Below are positions 1 through 10,451 of a DNA stretch of 64,000 nucleotides, one piece after another (the first letter of the stretch is position 1; each line of letters begins with the position of its first letter). Both the position numbers and the translations under genes were made by a program. The notes under the pieces were generated by a model. It was not told where the DNA came from and did no database searches. It worked only from the letters and a program-made list of their open reading frames with translations. Source of the DNA: Ananas comosus (lineage: Eukaryota > Streptophyta > Magnoliopsida > Poales > Bromeliaceae). Location of the stretch: NCBI RefSeq assembly GCF_001540865.1, contig NC_033621.1, forward strand, positions 19,939,787 through 20,003,786, given 5' to 3'.

Positions 1-1540
1 TCGTTATGTCTTATCAACCATCGAGTCCATCTTTTATCTCAGCACTATAAGATTCAATGTCTCAACCCAATCCTTATCTATCCACGATATCAAGCATTCA
101 ACTCATACTATGATATTGTCTAGGAAAGCATAAGGAAAAAGAAAATGCACATTTATCCTACAATGCATATATGCAAGAAATGCAAGATTTAAAAGGCACT
201 AAGATATAAAAAGGAGCCCGGTTGCTTCGGGATGAAACCACCCACCTTCTGGCGTTGTCACAACTCTAGGAATGAAGTTCGCCGATTTTATGATGTAGTC
301 TTGGCCTCCTAGGCGGAAACGAAACTCCGAAGACTCCTTTTTGCCCGTAACTTTGCACCCGCTAGACAAATTGTCGAACCGTCTTCGCCTACGTGTTTAA
401 ACACCTAGCAATTAGGTTAACACTTGATCAATTTAGATCAATACCGAACAAATCACAAAACCTCATTTTTGGAGCCCTAACTTGCAATCATGCAAGAATC
501 AAACTCTAAATCCTCAAACTCATGCATAAAGCATCTCTTTGGCATGCTAGGGTTCTATTTAAACCAATTCTAGAGTATAAAGTCCAAACCCTAGAAGTTC
601 ACCATGATTGAGCTTCAAGCTTACCTCCAAAAGCTAGCTCCAAGGTGTAGCGGAAGAAGAAGAAGATGAAGATCCCTCTCCTTACTTGCTTCTCCACCAA
701 ATCCCTTCTCTTCTTCACCTTCTAGAGAGAGAGAGGAAGAGAGATTAGAGAGAGAGAGAGGCTTTAGGTTTGTATTTAGAGTTGAGAAAATGAGAAAAGA
801 GAGAGAGCATACTCTTATATAGTCTCTACTTATGCTACAATTGCATAAAAACCCCTCAACTTTGCCTTCATGACACAGCCCATCTTGGGCAAATTGGGGC
901 TGCGGGGACGGTCTCTCCCTGCCAAGGACCGGTCCCTCAGGACCTCCCCAAATCTACGCGTTCGGGAATCGGTCCCTCTGGCCCGAGGACCAGTTGCATC
1001 ACGCGTCGCCGCAACCACCAGCCGATGGGACCGGTCTCTCCCTGCCAGGGACTGGTCCCTGAGAGCAAACCTGCGCAGGCCATGTTCAGGAACCAGTCGC
1101 TCCCGCCAGGGATCGGTCCCCGAGAGCAAATCTGCCAAGTACAGGTTTTTCACATCATTTGCTCTCGCGGACTCCATTCCAATGCACTTTTGGCCATTTT
1201 GATGCTTTCGGCTTTTCTGAAGCACACTAAGTCAACAATCAGTCGATTCTAACCGAAGTCCAACTCTCGTATTTTGAGAATTTACTTCCTTACAAAGTTA
1301 TTATATAGAATTGAGCTCCTATGCTTTTAAAAGTATCAAGTTTTTGGTGCTTGTAGATTTTTAGCCATTGGATTACGAGATATGCGGTTAGGATNGCTTA
1401 GATTTTTGATCAACCGTTGGTCGTTTCGTCGCTTGAGGCTTCGGTTGAACTTTACGTTCAGGTTTAGAAGTTCGATTCTTTTAAAGTACCTGACTCACTT
1501 GATTTCTCTTTTGATTCCGCAGGGGAAGTCAAGTTGTAGA
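1..1540 (-). mobile_element. LTR-like fragment, unassigned retrotransposon
   Basis: No believable protein is encoded here; the open frames are low-complexity or lie in repeats. Read on the minus strand, the stretch resembles an LTR promoter region: a palindrome array at about 906-1125, then a TATA-like TATATAAG (complement of 814-821), then an AG-rich leader and segments with the CTAGGGTTT-type motif. The same order occurs in opposite orientation at 25484-26367. It stops near 1540 where copia gag sequence begins. No LTR end or TSD is visible, so this is inference from layout only. Base 1395 is an N. Confidence 0.4.
906..1125. repeat. array of GGACCGGTCC-like palindromes
   Basis: About seven imperfect copies of a self-complementary motif are seen. 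The perfect GGACCGGTCC is at 926-935; variants such as GGGACCGGTCTC, GGGACTGGTCCC and GGGATCGGTCCC begin near 906, 962, 1027, 1048, 1089 and 1109. Each is followed by CCTG or CCGAGAG-like sequence. The array lies just upstream, in minus orientation, of the TATA-like box at 814-821. Function unknown. Confidence 0.75.
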
Positions 1541-1657
1541 TGATATCACTTGAGGTTTAGACATTGCTGATTGTTTCTTCTTTTCTTTGTTTAGGCAATT
1601 CCTTTTGATGTGTCCTTTGATGCCACATTTATGACATACCTTCTCTTTCGAAATTGT

Positions 1658-3295
1658 TCAGACTTTAGAAGTTGATTTTGAATCCTTCTCAACGTATGTC
1701 CATTCATAACTAAGGCCCATCTTGTTTGTTTGACCCAATCCAAGCATTTGATCCAATTTCTTAGATCCCGATGAAAACTTTTGAATATCGGTTTGGAGTT
1801 GACGAACTTGGTCAATCAAGGCTTGATTGGACTTGTGCGATTCATGAAATTGATGCTCCAAAAATCCAATCTTGTCGTTAGAAGATTTGATCGTTGATTC
1901 CGCTTCATTAAGCTTCTCTTGGAGGTCCGAATTATTTTTCAAAATTGATTCCCTTTCCTCCTCAAGAGCTTTGTTCGTGGTCTTCAAGTTGTTGTTTTCC
2001 TCTTCGAGATTCAACAAACGACGCCTCAACTTCTTATTAAGTTTAGCCATCTTCTTTGATTCAATAAGAAGTTGATTGTATGCTTCCGCTATGTCGTCGT
2101 CGTTTGATTCCTCCTCGCTTTCGCCATTGTCGCTCGAAGAATCATGCGAAGAAAGAGAAATATTGGAATTAGTAGCAATGGAGGATAAACACACAACGTT
2201 AGACGAAGTCAAGGTAGATTTAGCAAATAAAGCAAGATTTCCATTCTTTTCTTCGTCACTTGAACTTGAATCACTTGAAGTTGTATCATCCCACGTCTTT
2301 GCTTGCAAAGCCTTTTGCTTATAAGCCTTCTTTGAAGGACAATCCGTCGCGATGTGGCCGTAGCCTTTGCACTTGTAGCATCGGATCTCGCCTTCAAATT
2401 CTTCCTTTTCTTTTGAAGCCTTTGCACGCTTCTTCTCGTTAGAAGATGAAGACTTAGGAAACGTTTGTTGCTTCGAAGATGAAGGTTTATTCGATTTGCT
2501 CTTTCGGAAATTCTGGCGAAACTTTTTCGTGAGAAGCACAAGTTGATGTTCAAATTCGGCAAGCGATACATCTTCATCGGATTCCGAATCGTCTTCTTCT
2601 TTCTTTGTAGATTTCAATGCGACCCCTGTGCTTTTAGAAGAAGACTTGACAAAAGATTGATTAGTAGGAAAAGTCATTTCATAAGTTTGTAATGCACCTA
2701 CTAATTCCTCGACTTTCATCTCGTCCGGATGTTTGACCGTTTCGATCGCGGCTACTTTAGCCCGAAAACGTTCCGGAAGAGTTCGAAGAATTTTACGAAC
2801 AACTTTAGCATCAGGGATCTTCTCTCCCAAATTAGCACATGTGTTAATAATATCTTGAAGTCTAGTATAGTAATCGGTGAAAAATTCATGCTCCTCCATA
2901 CGAAGAGAATCAAATTGACTAGTCAACATTTGGAGCTTTTGAATTTTTACTAAACTAGTACCTTCACGTGTAATTTGTAGAGTGTCCCAAATTTCCTTGG
3001 CGGTTTCACACGCCGAAACGCGAGTAAACTCCGTTTGTGACAATGCATTAAATAAAGCGTTTATGCCCTTGCCATTAAACGAAGATGACTCGTTTTCATC
3101 TTTCGTCCACTTGGTCCGTGGTTTTGGCGTTTCAACATTCTCGACCTTTTTAATAGGATGTTTCCATCCAAATTCAATAGATTGCCAAACACGCTCATCG
3201 ATTGCAATTAGAAAAGCTCTCATGCGAACTTTCCAATAGGCATAGTTTGTGCCATCGAAAAGCGGTAGTCGATTAATGTTTCCACCTTCGGCCAT
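1658..3295 (-). CDS. gag: copia gag nucleocapsid polyprotein (545 aa)
   Basis: Structural protein of an LTR retrotransposon; gag packages element RNA into cytoplasmic particles. The start ATG (3293-3295) is 26 bases from the primer-binding site. Residues 10-220 form the usual copia gag domain (PLFDGTNYAYWK near the start, then IWDTL and LPERF blocks). A basic Ser/Lys-rich stretch leads to one CCHC zinc knuckle, CYKCKGYGHIATDC, near residue 310. An acidic Ser-rich linker and a long heptad-like coiled coil (about 410-510) follow. The frame is intact to a stop at 1658, but a second knuckle and all of pol lie beyond it in another frame or are missing, so the ORF is a stranded remnant. Assignment to gag is secure. 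Confidence 0.88.
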   Translation of the reverse strand: MAEGGNINRLPLFDGTNYAYWKVRMRAFLIAIDERVWQSIEFGWKHPIKKVENVETPKPRTKWTKDENESSSFNGKGINALFNALSQTEFTRVSACETAKEIWDTLQITREGTSLVKIQKLQMLTSQFDSLRMEEHEFFTDYYTRLQDIINTCANLGEKIPDAKVVRKILRTLPERFRAKVAAIETVKHPDEMKVEELVGALQTYEMTFPTNQSFVKSSSKSTGVALKSTKKEEDDSESDEDVSLAEFEHQLVLLTKKFRQNFRKSKSNKPSSSKQQTFPKSSSSNEKKRAKASKEKEEFEGEIRCYKCKGYGHIATDCPSKKAYKQKALQAKTWDDTTSSDSSSSDEEKNGNLALFAKSTLTSSNVVCLSSIATNSNISLSSHDSSSDNGESEEESNDDDIAEAYNQLLIESKKMAKLNKKLRRRLLNLEEENNNLKTTNKALEEERESILKNNSDLQEKLNEAESTIKSSNDKIGFLEHQFHESHKSNQALIDQVRQLQTDIQKFSSGSKKLDQMLGLGQTNKMGLSYEWTYVEKDSKSTSKV

Positions 3296-3320
3296 TAGAT
3301 AAACAATTTATCTAGATCCC

Positions 3321-3332
3321 GCTCTGATACCA
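3321..3332 (-). other. primer-binding site, initiator Met-tRNA type
   Basis: The plus strand reads GCTCTGATACCA, so the minus strand carries TGGTATCAGAGC, the standard complement to the 3' end of plant initiator tRNA-Met. It sits two bases inside the LTR end, as expected for a copia 5' LTR. Confidence 0.92.
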
Positions 3333-3334
3333 AT

Positions 3335-3944
3335 TGAAAGTTTTGAGGAGCCCAAGGATCTATCTAGATTGTATCTATCACCTAGAGGGGGGTGAATAGG
3401 TGTACCGGCCAAAAAACCACAAATCTCGATGCAATAAAAATAAATGCGGAAAATAAAAAGCACACCGAGATTTACGTGGAAAAACTCCAACTTGGAGAAA
3501 AACCCACAGGACCAACACGCGAAAAAAATAATCCACTAAGAGCAAAGATTACAAGGTGATTACCGACTCCACGGACTCAACATCTCTTAACCTCCTATGG
3601 ATCTCGCGCAGTCCTCCGGGTTGTCCATGCCCTCACGTCTGAATCCACGAACGCCTTGCTCACGTCCGAATCCACGAACGCCACTCGAATCCACAAGCCC
3701 ACGATCCGAATCCACGAACCGCCGTCAAACACGCCGAATCCACGACGCCATCATGAAGAACATCATGTGTATGGTGATCCTTCGCTTAAAGTATTGATGA
3801 AAACCAGGAAAGAGAACTCCAAGCGAAGCGGAGATCAAATCGACATATTGATATGAAAATCCAATCTCTCGATTTGATCTAAAAGAGGCCGTTTGTAGAA
3901 AATAGGTTTTAGATGAAATCCGAGCCTCTAGGGTTTCTCAAACA
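3335..3944 (-). repeat. 5' LTR of truncated copia element
   Basis: The 610-bp LTR begins TGTTTGAG on the minus strand and ends CTTTCA next to the primer-binding site. The plus-strand left part contains CCTAGAGGGGGGTGAATAGG, closely resembling a stretch at the same place in the 1.4-kb LTRs of the element at 39493-49637. It contains a short tandem array at 3638-3745. No second LTR is in the window. Confidence 0.8.
3638..3745 (-). repeat. tandem array of ~17-25 bp unit in copia LTR
   Basis: Five to six copies of a unit close to CCGAATCCACGAACGCC are found between 3638 and 3745, with spacers of different length (for example GAATCCACGAACGCC near 3640, 3668 and 3709). The array lies in the middle of the 610-bp LTR. 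Confidence 0.7.
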
Positions 3945-3953
3945 TGTATTTTC

Positions 3954-6065
3954 GTGATACTTGATATATTAGAGAAGCCCAATAGCTTATTTATAAGTGA
4001 AGTAGAAGATGTCATTATTCCTATAGACCAAGGCTGTAGAAATATGGAGACAATGCTTGAGGATTTATTTGGGCATGTAGCAAACTCCTCAAATATTAAC
4101 ACAAGTGATAGAGAGTGTACTAATCCTGAAGATACTATTCCTGAAGCGTAAAATTATTATCGATTGTTAGAAGAATGTAGACAAGACATATATCCGGGAT
4201 GCAAATGATATTCAAAATTATCTTTTTTAGTACATTTGTTGAATCTCAAATGTCTCAATGGTTGGACTGATAAGTCAGTTACAATGTTGTTAGAGTTTTT
4301 GATTGACTTGCTACCAAATAATGCAAATATTCCAAAATCATATTACGAGGCAAGAAAGATAATTAAAGATTTAGGATTGGATTATGTGAAGATTGATGCT
4401 TGTAAGAACGACTGCGTGCTCTTTCGGAAGAAACTTGCAAATAATGATACATGCCCTACATGTGGTGAGTCTAGGTGGATCTCGAGCAGCAGAGAAGAAG
4501 AAGCAAACTCAAGAAAGCGAAAACAAATTCCTCATAAAGTTTTGCGTTTTTTTCCACTTACATCGAGATTACAAAGATTGTACATGAATAAAGAGATGGC
4601 CGGTAATATAAGGTGGCATATTGATAGTCGACAAAACAATGGAATTTTACGGTATCCTGCTGATTCATTGGCTTGGAAGCATTTTTATCATAACCATCCT
4701 GAGTTTGCAATAGAGCCACGTAATGTAAAATTGGGATTAGCAAGTGATGGGTTTAACCCCTTTGGAAATATGAGCACCACACATAGTTTTGGCCTATTAT
4801 TCTAGTTCCATACAATCTACCCCCATGGTTGTGCATGAAAAATGATTATTTCATGATATCACTGCTAATTCCTGGTCCAAAAGCTCCCAGTAATGACATT
4901 GATGTATATCTGGAACCTTTAGTTGATGAGTTGAATGATTTGTGGAAAGAAGGGGTTAGGACATATGATGCATCCAAAAATGAAAACTTTACGATGCGTG
5001 CTACTATTTTTTGGACTATAAATGACTTTCCAGCATATGCCAATTTCTCTGGTTGGAGCACGAAAGAAACTCTAGCATGTCCTTGTTGCAACAAGGATAC
5101 CGTTTCGATGAGATTGAAGTACGGAAAAAAGTTTTGCTATATAGGTTATCGTCGTTTTTTGTTGCATGATCATAAATGGCGAAACGAAAAAAAATCATTT
5201 GATGGAACAAAAGAGATTCGTCTTGCACCTAAGACTTTTTCCGGTCATGAAGTGCTACAACAATTGAGCCAAATGAAGTAGGTAATTTTTGGGAAGGTAA
5301 ATAAGAAAAGGAAACGCTCTCAACAGGAAATATGCCATTTAAATTGGTGAAAACATAGCATTTTCTTCAACTTGCTATACTGGCATACAATGTTGATACA
5401 ACACAATTTGGATGTTATGCATGCAGAGAAGAATATTGGTGATAATCTAATTGACACACTAATGAATATAGATGGAAAATCCAAAGATAATCTAAATGCA
5501 CGAAAGAATTTGATGGCGATGGGTTTAAGAAAGGAGCTTCACTTGATACCAATACAAGGGAAGGAGATAGACACACAAACGTGTTCAAACAATTGCTAAC
5601 AGCAAAACATATAAAATGCCTAGTGCTTTTAACACACTATCGAAAGATAAAAGACAATCATTTTGTCAATTTCTAATGGATTTGAAGCTTCCAGATGGAT
5701 TTTCGTCAAACATTTCTAGATGTGTCAATAAACATGAAGGTAAACTTCAAAACTTGAAGAGTCATGACATTTATTGTTTATACATCGCCACCTCCCATTA
5801 GGTATTCGTGGATTGTTAAGAAAGGATATTTCTAATACCTTAATTGAGTTTAGTGCCTACATTAGAGAATTATGCTCAAAATCATTAAGAATGAGTGATT
5901 TGGACCGACTTGAAAACTCAATTGCATTGACTTTGTGCAAACTTGAGAGAATATTTCCTCCCACATTCTTTGATATAATGGTTCACCTATCAATTCATCT
6001 TGCAACTGAGGCGAAAATTGCTGGCCCGGTCCAATATAGATGGATGTACCCATTTGAAAGGTATA
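3954..6065 (+). pseudogene. TNP2-like CACTA transposase, N-terminal two thirds
   Basis: This encodes the catalytic region of a CACTA transposase, which would cut and rejoin transposon ends in the nucleus. Recognisable blocks are KLSFLVHLLNLKCLNGW, a CX2C pair (CPTC) in the KNDC..CPTCGESRW region, LGLASDGFNPFG (a likely catalytic Asp), PGPKAPSNDIDVYLEPL (second acidic site), a CPCC cluster and LDVMHAEKN (likely catalytic Glu). The C-terminal part (5616-6065) matches the DUF4218 region. Breaks include in-frame stops at 4149-4151 and near 4206, a one-base frameshift near 4790, and further frame changes near 5281, 5590 and 5790. A GT intron donor follows the coding block at about 6061. The family call is firm; the N-terminus is missing. 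Confidence 0.85.
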
Positions 6066-6069
6066 TTTT

Positions 6070-6106
6070 CTATTCTTCATATATATATATATATATATAT
6101 ATATTA
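6070..6106. repeat. (TA)n microsatellite in intron
   Basis: An uninterrupted TA run of about 24 bases follows ATTCTTCA shortly downstream of the presumed intron donor of the CACTA transposase. Confidence 0.9.
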
Positions 6107-6703
6107 TTTTAAAGAACATGGTATTAATATTATATTGAATAGGTGTAAGCACTGAGATTTTGGCAGTGTAGCTAAATTCTCTGTTGACGATATTTTTGTG
6201 TGTATTTTAATTACAAAATCACTCGTTAAGTTTCGGAAGAAAACGAGTTTGAATGGAGAAGTTACGCGACTTTTACTTTCCACTTAAACTGAATAGTAAC
6301 TCGGTTTTTTCGGAGAGTCCACGGTGTAGAGATGGCTTCCAGTGCGTATAGGTCTCCATTCATAGTGATCCAATAGCTCGCTTTGAACGGTTCAACCTTT
6401 CTGGAACCAGTGGCGTTATGCACGGATTTCGAAAAAACTGGAAATACGTATATTATATGTATTTGTGTGTAGTTTTGCCTTTTGGGGAGAGGATAGGTTT
6501 TGTCATGAATCCGTGACCAAACAAGGCAAAACAAAATCGTGAGTTTGTTGTCTCTGTCGTGCTAATCGCACTGGTGTGATCCATTCGCAAATCTGACGGA
6601 GGAATCTCCTAATATCGCGCATTGATCGAGGAGGGATTTTAGATGGCAAAATGATAGGATTTTATGTAAATATAGGAACTTTTATGCAATTGCGCACCTT
6701 ATG

Positions 6704-9700
6704 TGTCACGCCCCGGGACCCGGCATAGGCCCGCCCGGTGCGCGCCCAGACCCGCCATATGTCTACACATATAAGGCGTCTACACAAAAGCGGAAGAGTA
6801 AAGCATGAGAAGATCTATAACTAGAGATATCAGAGCAAGTATATAGCTAGGTTCTAACATCAGGTAGAATCAAAAGAAAATCATACTACTAAAGCATAAA
6901 GTAAACTGATACATCGTAAATCAGAAGATACAAAAATAGGGTGGTCTCTATAACCAGGTACAAAACTCTCACAACCTCTCTAAAAGAAAACAAAAGAGAG
7001 GTGGGCCACCTATCACCAAGTCCCTCGATAGCTAACTCGAGGCGAAACCTTTCCCGCGATCCCGAGCCTCTCCCGGAGTGGAAGGCTCTGAAAGGAAACA
7101 TAAAACAGGGGGCATGAGAATGTATAATTTATAGTTCCCAGGGGCAATTTTACTGACCTGCCACCAAACTGCAGCCACATAGGCCAAAAGAGAGCAGATA
7201 AAGTTAATAGAATTTTGAACTGCGGTTAAATGAACATACTAATAAGATGCCTACTTCTAGCTATGCCAGGACGCTGCTCGGAATGCAACATGAACAGTAC
7301 ATCTCTCTACCTGTTCGTATTGCCTAGTACTTAAAAACAATAATGCTATGATGGCAGACGTCCTGTAATACTATTGAAGATATGAGTGAGGTGCCTATTC
7401 AAATACGACTACTATCTAGTAGTGTACTTCCTGGCAACCAAGTACACTACCATGCCTAATGCTGTTCTCTCGATACCGTCAAGTATCCTATGAATCTCAA
7501 TGTACCGACCGATCTGCCCGTAGCATGTTACTGGAATCCAAGCTTACTATGAACCGTTTATAGTCATTATCAACTTGTTGTTATTATAGATTTTGGTTCA
7601 AATTCTCATTTCAGGATTACACGGGTGTGTCCGGTCCTACCCCCTTGTGGCCTAAAATGCCTCCTGTGGTGCATTTTTTAGTCCACAACCATAGTTCCGC
7701 CGTCGCCATTGGAATGTGCTCTGTCATCTCGCCAGCATCAGAACTCCCCGCTTTAGGCTTCTCAACTACCGCACGGGAGTGCGGAGATATGTCGCAGCAG
7801 GCTAACTCCGGCAGGGAGTGCGGCTTGTAGGGGACGACGTACAAGCATGGTGGAATGAGCACAAATGCAAGCAGCATGGTTCAAAACCTCAAGTACCGAC
7901 ATCATTCATGTCTCTAACATTTCTTCAACAGTCCACTACAACCAAAGGTCTTTTACATATGTCTCAATTGAGGTTAAACCGTTTTCAATGAAATTTCCGC
8001 ACCCTCCTCAATGACCTTAGCTGTTGACTAAGTCTCCACAAATCTCAAGGTGATAACGCTTCCCACATTCACTATGTCTTAGTGCCTCTTCTAGTGACAT
8101 TTTATAAACATTCTGCCCCTACCTACTCCTCACCATGTTCACTTATAAGTCTACCTTTATTGACAGTTAACTGCTTCGTCTATCAAATAATAGATTAATA
8201 CACATGCTCTCGCTAGCCGTTTGTTCTCATATTGCCACTATCTACTCACTGTCTCTCTCCACTGCACCTTATCCACATTTTGGACAGTAAGTTTCATCAC
8301 TATATATAACATGCCAAATGCAATTTACACTATCCATCAAGGCTCTGAATTGCCACGCTTTATGACATTAGCTTGCTAATTGTCCCTTCTCTAGTCCAAG
8401 CCTGAATGCACCTTCCTTCGCACCTCTCGCGGCTTGTACATTTGGTATACGCTCTACCCTCATCCACTTAGGTTGTCTATTTACCATCGCTCAAGTATGC
8501 CGCTCTCTCGTCCAAGAGTGTAATTCGAGGTGTGCCATAAAACACCATATTGCCAACATCGATCTAATCCAATTTGTAAGTGTTCTAGACATAGCCGCTC
8601 TAGCCGGCCGCCCCAACATGAACTCCTCTACCATAGTATTTGAGGTCAATATGCATGTACTGATCCTCGCTCATTTTTAACATTCGTATAAATTCACAAT
8701 AAGATGCATTATCGAACATGAGATAGTGCATGCTTTATTCATTTTACAATTACTTAAAATCCATCCAAACAATGCAGATCTTTCTCATTATTTGGCTAGC
8801 CAAAACCACCGAACGGTCGCGTGAGTCCTGGTTTCGCTCGAACGGAGCTGTCCACGATTCAAAATAACCCTAAAAGTACTAATCGCCTCGCGAGGGATAC
8901 ACGTCAAGGATTATGAACAATGAATCAGTGGTTAAACATTGCCTCAAGGCAAAAGCGGCTAAAGATTCACCTCAGTAGAAGAAATCTCTTCCCAAGCTCC
9001 AAATGGGAGCTTAGATCCCTTTCCAAACCAACCTAGATAAAGATTCTAATAAGATCAATGGGCTTCCATGAAGGCCTCGTAAAGTCAAAAATCCCCAAAT
9101 CAAAACCCTAAATATCCATTTCTAGGGTTTGTATATCAAAAATCATGAGTAACCAACAGGGAATTCAGTAAGCAACCAAACCTGGTCGCTCCAGAGAAGC
9201 TCCGAACCACCCTAGAAAATTTAGTAGGCGTTTGAGCTCTCTACCTCTAACAAGCTCCAAAACGCCAAGCCAAGCTTCTCCATGCGAGGAAAACGCCACC
9301 ACAATTAGAGCAGCAAACAGGAGAGTTTAATCACCTCAAAACCCAACCATAAATCAAAGAAAGCAAAGACGGGAGAAAAGAGACCGCTCCCTGTACCTTG
9401 CTCTCCCGTGCTACCACGCCAGGAAGAAAGCCTAGGCTTTATTTTACTAATCCCCTCCCCTGGCTCCGGCAGAGCGTCGGGCTGCCGCGTTACGGGTATC
9501 CACCTGTTTACGCGTACTCCGGTTACCTGGGCTTCCCTCGCCCACGTCCAGTCTCATTTCATGTTTCTCCCCTCCTATTCACCGATGCTCTCTCTGTCCT
9601 CTCCTGCCTCTCATCTGCTTCCCACTCTGCGGCCTGGAACCGTCTTAGAGTCAGCCTTGGCCCTCTTGTTGCCCGAATCGAACTCGGCGTTTGGGCGCCC

Positions 9701-10451
9701 ATCTCTTCCTACTCTCTTCTGCTTTGGTCAACATCCCTTTCTGCACCTGGGCTTCCCCTCCTTCCGATTTTTTTCATGGTTTACTACCATCAGCGCTCGT
9801 CCCCCTCTGTTCGCTTTGTCCACCCGACCGTTCCAAGGCCCCCGGGTTATTCACGTTTTTCTTTCCCTCCTTCACCCCTCATGAGAGCCCGGCCCACCCG
9901 GGTGCTGGTCCCATCTAACCACGTGACCCACCCTCTCCCCCCTACGCAGCAGAGAACCTAAAATTACCCAGTTCTTTGTCGCGCACTCTTAGTAAGGCAG
10001 CACTCCAATTTGCAAAAAACGCCCTCGCTTCGCACGCTCTCACACTCCTCGCTCACCACTGCGTTCGTACCGGGCTGTACATTATTGTCCCGTTTTTACT
10101 CGCTCACGGTCCACACCTGCTCACCACGCTTCCCAGCCTGGCCTTTCGGGTTTGGCTGAGAGAGCGGCCAAAGTCGATGGCCGTTGTACCGTACAGCCAT
10201 CATCTCCACGTACGGCGTTACACAGCCCTCTTGAGGCAACCCAGACAGCTAACCAAAAATCCCGATTTTTCGGTCGTTTTCACGTGTTCGCTCCTCTAAA
10301 CCTCGACTTCTCGTGATTGCGCAGCCATACGGCCGGAAAACACTGATCACGGAGCCACCAGGAAAACATCTGGAATTTAGTCTCAGCAGCACAGCATCGA
10401 ATACACGCTTCAACCTCGCAATTGGCCAAAGGTCAGGACCGATCTGTTACA
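6704..10451 (-). repeat. 3' LTR of composite gypsy element
   Basis: A 3748-bp LTR, TGTCACGCCCCGGG...GATCTGTTACA on the plus strand. Many blocks match the 2687-bp LTR at 26368-29054, such as the CGCCATATGTCTACACATATAAG block near the left end, the CTCTCCCGG.GTGGAAGGCTCTGAAAG block, the CGGAGTTGTCC block and the right terminus. The extra length partly comes from a pyrimidine- and GC-rich stretch (about 9440-9970). It holds a long open frame (9398-9961) of low complexity that I do not consider a gene. A polypurine tract lies immediately to the right on the minus strand. Confidence 0.82.

Larger units (their letters stand above)
1591..3944 (-). mobile_element. truncated Ty1/copia element (5' LTR + PBS + gag)
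   Basis: On the minus strand the order is 5' LTR (3944-3335), primer-binding site, and a gag frame ending at 1658. A continuation in another frame (about 1655-1591) shows a second CCHC-like knuckle. Protease, integrase, RT, RNase H and the 3' LTR are absent; sequence left of about 1540 is a different repeat. The long gag with a C-terminal coiled coil and the GAGGGGGGTGAATAGG string inside the LTR match the SIRE/Maximus-type element at 39493-49637, so I infer the same lineage. The TSD would be TGTAT (3945-3949), but its partner is missing. Confidence 0.8.

Noticed and set aside
9398..9961. Plus-strand open frame of 187 codons
   Set aside because: It lies wholly inside a gypsy LTR, is Pro/Ser/Leu-rich low complexity, overlaps another long frame, and has no recognisable domain.
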